A DNA stretch of 29,344 bases from Apostichopus parvimensis (lineage: Eukaryota; Echinodermata; Holothuroidea; Aspidochirotida; Stichopodidae). The number at the start of each line of letters is the position of its first letter. Position 1 is the stretch's first letter. The translations under genes and the position numbers were made by a program. Below are positions 11,022 through 22,154 of the stretch, one piece after another. The notes beneath the pieces are model-generated. The model searched no databases. It saw only the letters and a list, made by a program, of their open reading frames with translations, and had not been told where the DNA came from. Location of the stretch: the NCBI GenBank assembly GCA_000934455.1, contig KN883699.1, positions 73,290 through 102,633 of the forward strand, given 5' to 3'.

Positions 11022-11909
11022 GCCATCAGTCATAATTCGCAAAATAAACAACAATTAAGGAGTTTTGAGACAATTTTGCTGTTCTTGCTGCTAGGATGTT
11101 TTGCAAAGATGTTCACTCGACACCGGTTGAGAGTGAAGATAGATGCTTTGTCAACCTTAGATTTTCATTGCGTTAAAGATCACTTTGATTTAGGCAGTGT
11201 AATGGAGTAATAGTAATATTTTTCGCACACCAATCTGCAGCTAAAAGACAAGATAAATAATTTGGGAAAATGTACGAATCACGCTAATCGAGTAGTGGTG
11301 CAAAGTAGCAGTGAGGTACTGTATAGGCTTAGGACACACACACACCTAGCTACTGTATAGTATATGCCTAGTACTAGAGGAGCCCTCATGTAACAGAAGC
11401 CAAGCTATCTTCGTAGGTATTTTTGAAGATGTTTTATTTTTATTTGTTTGAGACACTACAGCAGGCCTAGCTGCTTATTTATGATTCTGCGACATGTATT
11501 ACATCGTTCATCACTTCCTTTTGGTGGAAAACAGTTTAAATTTCATACTTCACAGAAACATTATTTTCCAATATGCAATTACATAGCACCATGTATCTGC
11601 CTAAGTGCTAAACATTTTGTTCATAGAAAGTATTGATGTTGTAGATCTGTACTATAAGGATTTGAACAGCAGTCATGCATAGGGTGAGTGAATTTTGCAT
11701 TTTGGCGAGAGGATTTTTAGTCACGGTCGCCGAATAGCCAGTACTTTTAAATATTTCAGTGCCCAGGCCTGAAAACCTTTAAAACATGATTTCTCATGGT
11801 AGAAATCATGGATACTTTCATACATGGTATATGGATTTGTCATATTGAGTACAAGAATCCTGTTGCTTGTGTGGTCAAATATCATTTGAGGTCACCAGAG
11901 GTCAAACTC
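11022..11909 (-). repeat. Right arm of a large inverted repeat
   Basis: Inverted partner of 8840-9597. It is about 130 bp longer because of internal insertions, for example around 11600-11690 and 11100-11180. A CA microsatellite at about 11334-11345 replaces unique sequence of the other arm. Beyond the arm, 11910-12020 carries family phrases including TGGTCA-A-AGGTCA (11945-11957) and ttctcaag/gatatctcaag text. Confidence 0.85.
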
Positions 11910-12600
11910 AGAAACCCTTTTGCATGAAATCTTATGATGTGTGGTGGTCAAAGGTCATTTGGGTTCACTAGGGAACAAATTGTGAAAACGTTTTAAACAT
12001 GATATCTCAAGAAGGGAAGATTGCTTGAACTTTAATTTCCCTTTACATCACTTTCAAGAAGCTGCTGGCTTCGTGTATCTATTTACTTAACATAACAGTG
12101 TGTAAAAGTTCATTGTTTCTTCTGCAGCTTTTCTTTGTTTATCAATTAGATATCAATTAGCATATTGGTTGTTTCTTTAGGACAGGACTTCCTTGTTCTT
12201 GGTAAAGTTGCATCATCACTGCTGTGGTCAAATGTTCAAGTTTTCTGGTAGCAATCCCAATCAGGAGATCTCTAAACGATTTGTTACAGAAAGTAACGTT
12301 CCCTGATTGGATACTGTATCCTCACTCAAATTTGGCCCCTGCCTTTAGATAGACAAAGAAATTGCTGGGAATGCCGTGTTGATGGAGAGCACCTTTACCC
12401 GCCAAGCCATGATGATGTAGACTCAGCCAGATTGTAGTGATTAAAGGTATTAAGTGAATCCCGGTATCCCGATATTGACTAGTCCCGATCACAGTGCAAT
12501 GTGTAACTACTACCGGTAGTGGGAAAACAACAGGTTATTACATACGTTTCGGAATCATTCCTGGGAACCGCAGGCATAATGAAAATATCTACGTGTTACT
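11910..12600. other. Intronic stretch, repeat edge then no recognisable gene
   Basis: The first ~110 bp belongs to the adjacent dispersed repeat family. The rest is unremarkable apart from the palindrome ctaccggtag near 12510-12520. Confidence 0.45.
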
Positions 12601-13280
12601 ATAATAATAATAATAAAAATAATAAAATGAACTTATAAAGCGCTAAAATCTACGGAGTATTCAATAACGCTGTACAACCCTAATAGAACGCCAACTTGAA
12701 AAAATGAGTCTTCAAACAAGACTTGTACTGACTGAGAGTGGGAGAACTCCGCACAGATATGGGCAGACCATTCCAGAGCTTGGGCCCGGCTGATGGAAAG
12801 GCACGGTCGCCATAGGTTTTCAGTTTAGTTCTGGGAACAGTGAGAGTGAGTGTATTGCTAGAACGCAAGGTATAACGAGTATTGACCTGGAAGGACAGAT
12901 CGTCTGACAAATAGGCGGGTGCCATTCCATGAATGCACTTATACACCAGGAGCAGTACTTATGAAATTAATTCTGAATTCAACAGGCAACCAGTGCATAG
13001 AATGGAGGATACTCAACGATGGTGTGTTGAAGTCATAGCAGTCTACAACAAGCCTGGCTGCGCTGTTCTGCAGACGTTGCAGTCTCTGAATCAGATACCC
13101 TGGAATACCATGGATCAAACTATTGCAATAATCCAAGTGGCTATGAATAAATGAATGAACCAAGGTGCTCATAGTTCTAGAAGACATATGTTTCCTAATC
13201 TTCTTTAGATTAAAAATATAATAGAAACATGAAATATTTCTGGTTTCTGTGTTCTTAGTTTGAATAATATCTGATCAATT
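12601..13280 (-). mobile_element. 5'-truncated CR1/L2-type LINE fragment (3' end with reverse-transcriptase C-terminal region)
   Basis: On the minus strand two overlapping frames encode the end of a non-LTR retrotransposon ORF2. 13187-12939 reads HSHLDYCNSLIHGIPG, RLQRLQNSAARLV and SMHWLPVEFRI. 12946-12680 reads YKCIHGMAPAYLSDDL, RTKLKTYGDRAFPSAGPKLW and NGLPISVRSSPTL. These are the LDYCNSL, LQNAAARL, LHWLP, YGDRAF and PKLWNxLP landmarks of CR1/L2-clade proteins. One extra base near 12958-12962 shifts the frame between the two parts. Upstream the frame continues (SCFYYIFNLKK) to a stop near 13278. The 3' end is the tract of repeated ATA/ATT at 12601-12628, preceded by the family-like agcgctttataagt. 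Dead on arrival and not functional. Confidence 0.9.
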
Positions 13281-14658
13281 TACATACTGGCCTAGACCAA
13301 TAACGAATCAACTTTTCACGTAGTAATTTGGACCTAGGCTACCCCAAATATCGAACGTTACTTGGACTCAGCATGTTACGGGACCTCAAAGTTATTCTGA
13401 AATTTTCGTTATTTATTCTTCCTTCTAACGATGATTGTGAAGGTTCCCATGTACAAAATCTTACCCTTATGCATTTCACCTCATTTTGGTATAATAATTA
13501 TAACGATTTAATAAATTTTGAGCCAAAACCGCAGGGAGTATATCCAGTTTAAATCCATCTTCGCCCGGGACTGTATATTATTATAGCCTAGATTACGGTA
13601 CTGGTACACACCGTGCAATACGGTACTTGAGATTTGATGCGGTAATGAAATGGATTCGTTTATTACTGCGGGGGGTTCCACGATGTCATTTATAGTTATC
13701 TTTCGCTACTTTTTAAAATGTTTAAGAACTTTGTACAAAGATGGAAATTGTACGTATTGAAAGTATATTTTCTGGAGTAAACAACAGCCGATTAAAGATA
13801 TAAATAATCTGTACTATTCTTATGTATGTAGTTTATAATCCCGTATTTAGATAGCCCCTATGTTACATTCTTATTGTCTGAAGTTCCAAACAAGTGGTGA
13901 CTTGTTGATAGTTGAAAACTTTTCTTATGAACTTTTGAATTTGAAGGGTTGCCCTTTTCCAATATCATGGAATAGTGGGGAACCCCCAATTTCTGTTTGT
14001 GTATGAATTACAAGTTTAATCCACGTGCGAACGTGTTAATCTCATATCCTACTTCGAGTATGAATGAAGGATGGTGTGGGTTGCTTTTTTCCTAGGTTTG
14101 TGCTTTTCTTTTTGAAAGTGTATGTTAAAAAACAAAGGCCCTAATATAGCTTGTTATTTTTATTTTTTAATAACCGTGCGTGTAAGAGTATGTACTGTAC
14201 ATAGCCTAGGCTATGCATATTGAATGTATGACATTGACAGTCTCGTAACTATGTGCTTTGAACCATAGATGAAAGTTGAGGAAAATCCCGGTTGTAGTTA
14301 CGATACCAGGATTCATGTTGCAACACTACCGGTTGTGTGAAATTTGCACTATCGCACAACGCTAACTGGAACAAAGATCGCGGATCTTCAAAATGACCAA
14401 TGCTACCTTCGCAGAGAATTTACTGGCAAACCATACGAGAAGGTAGGCCTAATTTTGCTAACGTTACATATTTACTATTGAGGCTACAGTACTGGCTACC
14501 GGCCGAAGTGTTTGGTCTACTGTAGTGTAAGCTTCCTTGTTACATTGTTCATTAGAACGATGCTAGGCCTACTTGCCAGTAGCTAGGCCTACAAACTAAG
14601 GCAGTAATCAAATAACATTGCAGCTAGGTCTACAGTTCTGTCTGGTATCTGCAGTTTA
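13281..14658. other. Intronic stretch without recognisable gene
   Basis: No coding signal. Minor features are two tacggtact words near 13595 and 13618, and TAGGCCTA octamers at 14444, 14564 and 14584. Confidence 0.5.
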
Positions 14659-14682
14659 GGGCAGGTCCAAGCTATTTGTACT

Positions 14683-16638
14683 GTGAAATACGGGACATTT
14701 CAGAGACTTAAATGTGTCTAAAAGTTATAAAAAATCTAATTTTCCAGAAACTTTTTCAGGTTATCATATTTGTTATTGCTGCTACTTTATTACAAACTCA
14801 TGAAGATTTCCTACACTTGCTTTAATTAGGTCCCATCTTAATTAATGTACAGTGTGACGTACGGGACCAGAGAATTTTGTGTTTTTTTTACTAAAGAGCA
14901 AAGCTGAAATCCCTCTGAAATTAGGAGGGCAGTGATCAAGCTGTTATAACTAGTGAATAGCCTAACCTTCCAAGGGCTAAGCTGTAACATATTAGACAAA
15001 AATATGAAGCCATTCCAGTACAGTGATTACACAAATGAAAATTGTCCTGTGATGTACGGGACATGTGACGTACGGGACAATTTGTCCATACAAATTGACT
15101 ACGAAAACTCATATTTTTATTCCTGAATATACCATAACAAGCTGATTTCTACATGAAAACATTAATTTGGATATGCCAGAACAATGTCATTGGTAATTTC
15201 ATGCCATATTTCCTTCTTTCTGGGATACGGAAGAGAGCAGTGACTGCACTTGTGAGATCATTCCACTACATAAAACATGGAATGCGTAAAGTATTAATCT
15301 ACTCTAGACATATATCAAATACTCATAACATCAATTCTAGCTTTGTTAGACCACAAATGATTCAAGAGGCAAAGTTTTGGTGCAAAACTGCTTTGGTATA
15401 TACTGTACAACACTGTATCATACTCCTCACTATTGACCCTGAAGTTGAAATATGATCCATCCCATTCAAAACATACCAAAATGTCCACAGTAACGTCCAT
15501 GTAATGTCCATCTATGAAACTAGTACAACAAAGAAAACTCTATGGACCTAATACTGGTTACTAGACCAAATACTCATAACATCAATTCTAGCTTTGTTAG
15601 ACCACAAATGATTCAAGAGGCAAAGTTTTGGTGCAAAACTGTTTTGGTATATACTGTACAACACTGTATCATACTCCCCACTATTGACCCTGAAGTTGAA
15701 ATATGTTCCATACCATTCAAAACATACCAAAATGTCCACAGTAACGTCCAAGTAATGTCCATCTATGAAACTAGTACAACAAAGAAAACTCTATAGACCT
15801 AATACTGGTTATTGAACAAACTCATGAGTGATTGTCCTCTGCAAAAATTGGGTGAGCGAAACTCAACACTTGTAACTAAAAATCTCAATGTATACTATCT
15901 AAGTTCAGGACACAAGAACATTGTTGCACAGTCACTCTTTACGATAGGCCTACGAAATGTTGAAATGCAAACTCAACATTCTTGAAGTCGTCCTCATTCA
16001 ATGTCAATGTTGAATAGCATTGTAGATGATTCTGTATCCCACACACACACACAATTGACTTCCCGATAGTTTATTGCACAACACTCAGGCTGTTGGTGGT
16101 CATCAGTCAATAGTTTATTTGGTGCCATGATGTGCTCTTAGGGCATGCAGGGATTATAAGTTGCAACTACCAGCTTTCAACAAAATAAATTTGTAAGCAT
16201 TGGAAGGTTTCCAGTAGATGTCCCCATTGGAGCCCATGCATGTTTATTATGTATAAATACAGGGGTTCCACCACACTATGTCCCGTACGTCACATTTTGT
16301 CCTGTACGTTACATTTTGAAATTTGATAATTAGATTTGCAGTGAATATTATTTCAATTTTTTGGGAATGGATTTTGTTGAGCAATGTGCTTCATTAGAAC
16401 TTTATAGAATATCACAAAAAAAAAATTGTTCCTCCATATCAAATATTGAAAAAAGTGATGAAAATTGTGACGTACGGGACATCAGTATTTGGACACTAGC
16501 TAATTAGCATATTTAATTGATGAAACCCTAAACATAATATGTCAAAATTATTGGAAGGAAGGGTGTCCCACATAACATATATTCAATTCGTTCATATTGC
16601 TGGCAGGGAAATAGGATTCCAAATGTCCCGTACGTCAC
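14683..16638. repeat. Dispersed 14-mer GTGACGTACGGGAC (eight copies, five exact)
   Basis: Exact copies: 14854-14867(+), 15065-15078(+), 16280-16293(-), 16467-16480(+), 16625-16638(-). Variants: 14683-14696(+, two changes), 15049-15062(+, one change), 16299-16312(-, two changes). All copies left of the tandem duplication point one way; the right side is mixed. Two doublets (15049/15065 and 16280/16299) sit 16 and 19 bp apart, and the others are 158-195 bp apart. Their confinement to the transposon suggests subterminal transposase-binding sites. Confidence 0.88.
15316..15813. repeat. Recent 251-bp tandem duplication
   Basis: Copies 15316-15562 and 15567-15813 align without gaps and differ at only about 8 positions (about 97% identity). 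The duplication sits in the centre of the TIR element, between the two flanks of 14-mer copies. Minus-strand ORFs that begin MDVTVDILVCFEW in each copy are duplicated noise, not supported genes. Confidence 0.93.
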
Positions 16639-16817
16639 ACTGCAATTTGAATTTATGCAAATTAGCCGGCTGTAATTGTTTGAATAGGCAAAAAAATTCA
16701 AAACAATTATGAAAATCTGAAACTTCAATAATTCAGCTTTAACATGACACCACATTTAGGGTGCTTCAGTAAAGTTTGAAATTTGGCTTCTAGGGATACA
16801 ATAGCTTGGACCTGCCC

Positions 16818-18853
16818 TTTACTAGGATTGCATATGACTTAAATGATTTAGAACATTGGACACATTTATTCACTTATTGTATGTAATAACATAGACTTAT
16901 ATTGCTAAATATGAGGGTAATACAGCCACAGGAGGTCTGTAAATGCGAGGGACCCAATATCTGCTCAAACTTCACAGGTTAATGATAGTACTTTTTCATG
17001 CTCCTTATCTCTGAAAATAAAGACATGTACCAGTGTGTGAGCTATATTTCTAGTTTAACATAAGAGGGGGCATCATTTAGGGGTCTACTTTCTCCCAGAT
17101 TTGAACAATGATTTTTAGTTATTACAATGAGTGCAAATTACCATCTCAGTGAATAAACAAACATAGCATTTGTGCTGGCTCCAACCCAGTTCCCTTGGCT
17201 ATGCGCCTTAATGCCTATTTTCAATTAAAATCAAATGAATCATACCTTTGAAAATCATTTTAATTCGATCTTCAACAACAACATGTACATCTTTGTAAAA
17301 CATTTGTTTCACACAAAGCCATAAATATATGTATTTTTTCGTTTTTATTTCACATTACAGATGTACAATAAATCCTTGAGAGGAGCAGTCCAGCACAGCA
17401 TAGTGTTATGACATGATGGATGTTTTGCAAGCAGATATAAGGGTTGGAACTGGAAGTGTTCGTGTTGGATTGTTTCATTAATAAATGTGTGCTTCTCTAT
17501 TTCTATTATGTAAGATGATTGCTATTCTCTCTTGTTCTCCAGTGAGAGATGTGGATTTGCATAATGAAAGTTATTACTATGGAAAAGGACAATTTTAGAA
17601 GAGCTGATGTCATAGCAGTTCCACAAGCTTGTTTAAATATCATACATCAAGGACTCAAGTGTGGCCAATGGAAGTAAGAAGTATCCAAAATGTAGATATC
17701 ACTAGCCTTCAAGGCAATTCATCAAACTGGACCAAAACAGACACCAACAAGAAGGGTTGAAGAGGTACTCTAACTTGCAGCTATTAGATGATAAAACAGC
17801 ATCATTCTGTGCTCTCATGGGGTTACCCAGTGGCAGATGGAGATAGGGCAGTGGTTAATATGTTTGAAATGCAGGGAACATAACATTATAGGGTCTTTTG
17901 AAGTTTTGACAAAGTTTCTTTTTAATATAAAGCTGCAATACTTTACTTTCCAAATAGGTCTCAGACATTCTAAATGGAAGCATAAGATGACTGAATGTCC
18001 CAGTAAGGTAAATTTCCTCCAAGGTGGTAATAAAAATAGTTTCAAAACTTCGACCAAAGGTAACAATAATTGAAAATCTGGTATATTTGGAGCAAATACA
18101 GCATACCTGGTCCAGAGTTGCCATGGAAGCCATATTACTTTTGTAGTTTTTTCGTAAGGATGGCTGGAGGAGTCCAGTTTACCCCTGTGTCGAAGGTCAT
18201 TCATCTATTTGGATGTTTGCTCCCCCACCCCTCCCTCGGACTGGTACTCCCACAGCCTCATTTTGGCAAAATGGTTATGCACTAACACACCTCACACATA
18301 CAAAGGCCTTTATCTTACCAGGGAATCCCTGATCTTACCCACATCTAATCCCCCTATACAGCAGGAAACAGAACCCATGATATCAAGCCTCAACTAAGTG
18401 GCAAACTAAGGAAGAAATGTATAAACCTCTAGTCAAGTTGTCGGTGTGACCAATTTATCTTCAGCTGAACTAATGTGAGAAGTTCTCGGATGACCTTCCC
18501 GTTCATTGCCTAGCGCAAGTCGTTCTTTCAGTACTGTTGTTTCCCTGTTCAATAAAACAGTTGAATAGGTGTTTCTACGCAGATACCGCGCCTATCTATT
18601 TGGCTACCGTAAATTAGACATATCCACACTGTGCTGGCCATTTATCACTCTTAGTTTCATTTTTTGCATGTGGATTGCCAGCAACAAAACTAGAAAAGTG
18701 TGTACAGTTAGTTTATTACTATTTATCTATCAAAAAGTTACTTTTAAAGTAATGGACGAGAGCAATTTATCACAAAGTAGCAATGCAATTATTTCAAGTG
18801 CATCAGATCCCTTAGTCCTGTAGCTGTCGTACGACATGCCAGCGAAAATCAGG
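16818..18853. other. Intronic stretch without recognisable gene
   Basis: Overlapping opposite-strand ORFs at 17815-18285 (longest 129 codons, minus) show no motif, membrane pattern or family resemblance. No repeats were recognised. Confidence 0.5.
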
Positions 18854-18999
18854 AAAAAGTGCTTGCTCCCGCCCAATGGAGGATTTTATTTTCTCCGACA
18901 AATGTATTGTTTCATAGCCAAAGAAAAATTGCATACAACTAGCACCATCGTGAACAAGTGGAAAGTTGCTCGCACATAACGCACACTACGATTACACAG
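18854..18999. repeat. Direct repeat, copy 1
   Basis: Starts AAAAAGTGCTTGCTCCCGCC and ends acgattacacag. Nearly identical to 21473-21587 except for a ~31-bp stretch present only here (aatggaggattttattttct and on) and two substitutions. Confidence 0.92.
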
Positions 19000-21472
19000 T
19001 AGGCCTTTAGGATACTCAGAACTGAGATACGGATTGGAATCTCAGACACCTGAGAACTTTGTGGTGACAGTACTCAGATCCATATGCTGTTTATAGCTCA
19101 GGATGAGAATCTGTTGCCGCTATACCAGAAGGCGGCATTGATTTTATAATAAATCGGGGAATACGTTGAGACAAGATTTGCCGACAGAATACCTTTCAGA
19201 GTGGAGTATATAATCTTGATAATCTTAATCCAATCTTTCGGAATCCCATTTGAGTGTAGAAATTGGATATATCTGGTAATAAACTTTAAATGTTAATCTA
19301 TGACTGTTCCTGAAACTGACCACCAGCACAGTGGACTGTACACAGAAGCATTGCTCTTGGCTACAAAAGGAACCCTTCAATACTATATTCACTCCTCGTT
19401 GTTACATTGGGAGATTTATCACTGTTTAGCTTTTAAAGAATCAGCTCATCCTGCAACTGTTCTAATCTCAATGGACACTTACTTTACTCAACTATATTTA
19501 TAACTTGTGGAACTGAAATACATTTCCCAGTTCTTTTGCATGGACCTCAAGTTTGCAACTTTGGAGGAACCCTAACCCTGGAATCTACCCTAACATGACA
19601 GTGCCTACAGAACAACGAATCTAATTTCGGTTGACCCAATGGACTTTCATTTATTTTACCCTCTGTGTGTTTATATTGTGTAAAGATTTGTTTGCCTGTG
19701 TGTGTGTGATCGAGTGTGAATGGGAAAGTGGCCACCGGTTAGTAGCAAAACTGTAAGTTATACCATTCCTTTCTTTTTCTGTGACTCCTCAGTATCAATC
19801 CTCTCCTACCCATGTTACTATAAGTATGCAATATTGCTAAAGGTATTGGACCTTTCAGATATGCATGAATCTGTTTCTGTTGAAATCTAGTGCTCGAATA
19901 TAATTCACTCTATAGTGTACTTAGCTAGCTACAGTAGCTACAGTTTCTTTGTATTATTTTTGAAGTGTTCATCTGTCTTCATACTGATGGGACACTGGGT
20001 ATTATAACCTCCTATCGAACCCAAAGGGTGAAACATCCCTTACAATTAAACTGATTTGCATTTATATACAAAACGTACAGTAGGCCTACATGTTTTCACC
20101 TCTATCAGGGCTGCATTGTTGTTTCATATGTAAGACTGCTGGCTAATCACTGAAGGATGAAGGCTGCATTATGCATGTTGCCCTTTTCTCCACAACTTAA
20201 GTATCTATACTTTTGTTTTGTGAATAATTTTTAGTTCTTAAATGAGATACTTATATTATACAACAGTACTACATTTTATAGCATATGTTTAATTTCAGTA
20301 TAAACATACAGTATGAACACAAACACAAAGGGAATGTGAATTTAAAGGTTTATCTTCTGGTGGCATCCACAGATATCCAACACATAGAAGCTACTTCCGG
20401 CTTTTCGCTTGCAGCAAATTAAAGATGAACAGCTCACCCAAAAGCTTCAACATACACTACTATTTTAGGGAGTCTCAACACTATAGGCAAGGAGGTACCC
20501 AATTGATTTGCCATATTGTACAAAATTCTGAAAATTAAAAATAATATAAATACACAGAAATGTCAGCCATTTCTAATGCAATGTGTAACAAGATGGAACC
20601 CAAATAACGGAATCTTGAACATAATAAAAACTTGGTTCCACGAAACAGTTTGTTGTTCGATCTGCACTGGTAGGACGTACAGTAATAACACTTAATAATA
20701 ACAGAACCTATATGCAGTTTTCAAGGTTCCAGTTAACTGCACAAATATACAACCTGTAGGGTGTAACCAAAGTTTCAAGATCAGTATTTGGTTGCTGCTA
20801 TACCTTCAGGCTTAACAGCATCTGTCATTTTTGGCCTTTTCACTGGTATAAGTAGAAAGGCAGTCTTATAAATTAGTATAACGCTACTGTATCCAGGTGT
20901 ATCCAATGACTAATATAGGAAAGTAAGATTCACCTCAAGTAATGGTGATAGCAAATGTTGAGAATTCAATGTGATCATGTTTATTCTTACTGTTTGTCAA
21001 GAAAGCCTAAAGTATAGGCCTACTGATTTGAGAGTGCTAACAAAGAAGCCTAAGATGCAACACAGTCTACATTTTTGTACTTTCCAATCAAATGACGACG
21101 AATATTAAATGTTTGTGGTAAATGTATGCATCATTTTTTAGGTTATGAAGTGATAATTTTATTTCATGACAACTTAAAGTATGCATGATGTGAGTCACCA
21201 TGCATAACTGAAGACATTTGAGGGTTTCAAATGGAGATTAATCTACAAAGTGAAAATATAACAAAATTACAGAAGACAAGACTTGTAAGTAGACAGTACC
21301 ATGGCAGACTGCTAAACATGCTGCAATACACGTTTGTAGGCCTACATTGATGATGATGCCTTGTTCCAGCATGCTTTGATATAGGCATGCACATTATAAG
21401 GAACCGAGAAACATGAGCATGTTATGTATGGTTTAGGGACACTTTTTTTCCATTTTCCTATATAACCCTTTT
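19000..21472. other. Intronic stretch between two direct repeats, no gene recognised
   Basis: About 2.5 kb of unique-looking sequence with TAGGCCTA octamers at 20081, 21015 and 21337. No gag/pol-type frame was found, so the flanking repeats are not supported as LTRs. Confidence 0.5.
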
Positions 21473-21587
21473 AAAAAGTGCTTGCTCCCGCCCCTTGTTT
21501 CATAGCCAAAGAAAAATTGCATACAACTAGCACCATCGTGAACAAGTGGAAAATTGCTCGCACATAACACACACTACGATTACACAG
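21473..21587. repeat. Direct repeat, copy 2 (31-bp deletion)
   Basis: Same orientation as 18854-18999, about 97% identical outside the deletion. Contains gtttcatagccaaagaaaaa and gcatacaactagcaccatcg. Confidence 0.92.
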
Positions 21588-22154
21588 ATTACACAAATGT
21601 AACCTATATATACTCGTACCGTTCACTTTTTTTACCCAATTCCACAGAGGCAACGTCTGAAAACAACTGTTAATTCATTGCAATGGAAGGAAATGACACA
21701 ATTTTGCAAGCTACATCGGTAAGACCAAAAGAAAGATTCTATTCAAGAGAAGAAACCTAACACAGGCTAGCCACAAAAGTGAAAGTGGTCCTAGACCTAA
21801 CGGTCGTAAACAAGACAGAGAGATTTGATTGGCGCATGATATGTTGGGCGGGGCTTGCAAATTTGATTGAAGTTTGTAGAATTTACGGATTATAAATTAT
21901 TATTGTTATTATTAAAAAGATTATAAATCTGGCGAATTTGATTAAGCTCAAAATGTTTAATGACGGATAACTCAATAACAATAATGAATATTAATATGAA
22001 AATTGCAAAGAATGGTGTCATTTTCACTGAGCTTTTAGGGCAGAAAGCTGGAAAGGTCGAAGTTAAATTTGGCAAACACACATAGAGACTTTACTTCATA
22101 TATTCAGTCCCCCACAGATTTGTTTCTATATTCTATAACTGTAGCAATGAAGTA
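21588..22154. other. Intronic stretch without recognisable gene
   Basis: Contains an AT-rich (att)n-like patch at about 21897-21915 and nothing else recognised. Confidence 0.45.

Larger units (their letters stand above)
14659..16817. mobile_element. Non-autonomous TIR transposon flanked by TTTA, carrying an array of a 14-mer
   Basis: GGGCAGGTCCAAGCTATT at 14659-14676 is matched in reverse complement at the right end (ggacctgccc ending 16817), with one-base slippage after the T-run. TTTA lies immediately outside both ends (14655-14658 and 16818-16821), fitting a 4-bp target-site duplication. The element is 2,159 bp. It holds eight copies of GTGACGTACGGGAC, all between 14683 and 16638, and a 251-bp tandem duplication. 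No transposase frame is present; ORFs up to 100 codons are unrecognised. A 4-bp TTTA site resembles the TTAA preference of piggyBac/Kolobok-like elements, but the class is inferred weakly. Confidence 0.75.

Noticed and set aside
15153-15796. ORFs of 61-100 codons in both strands of the tandem duplication
   Set aside because: Similar ORFs in both copies merely reflect the duplication; no family resemblance.
17815-18204. 129-codon minus-strand ORF with an overlapping frame starting MASMATLDQ and a donor-like GTATGC
   Set aside because: No recognisable domain, two competing frames, and no acceptor or continuation that would form a gene.
18854-21587. LTR retrotransposon bounded by the direct repeats
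   Set aside because: Repeats are too short, interior has no gag/pol frames, and no primer-binding or polypurine signal was seen.
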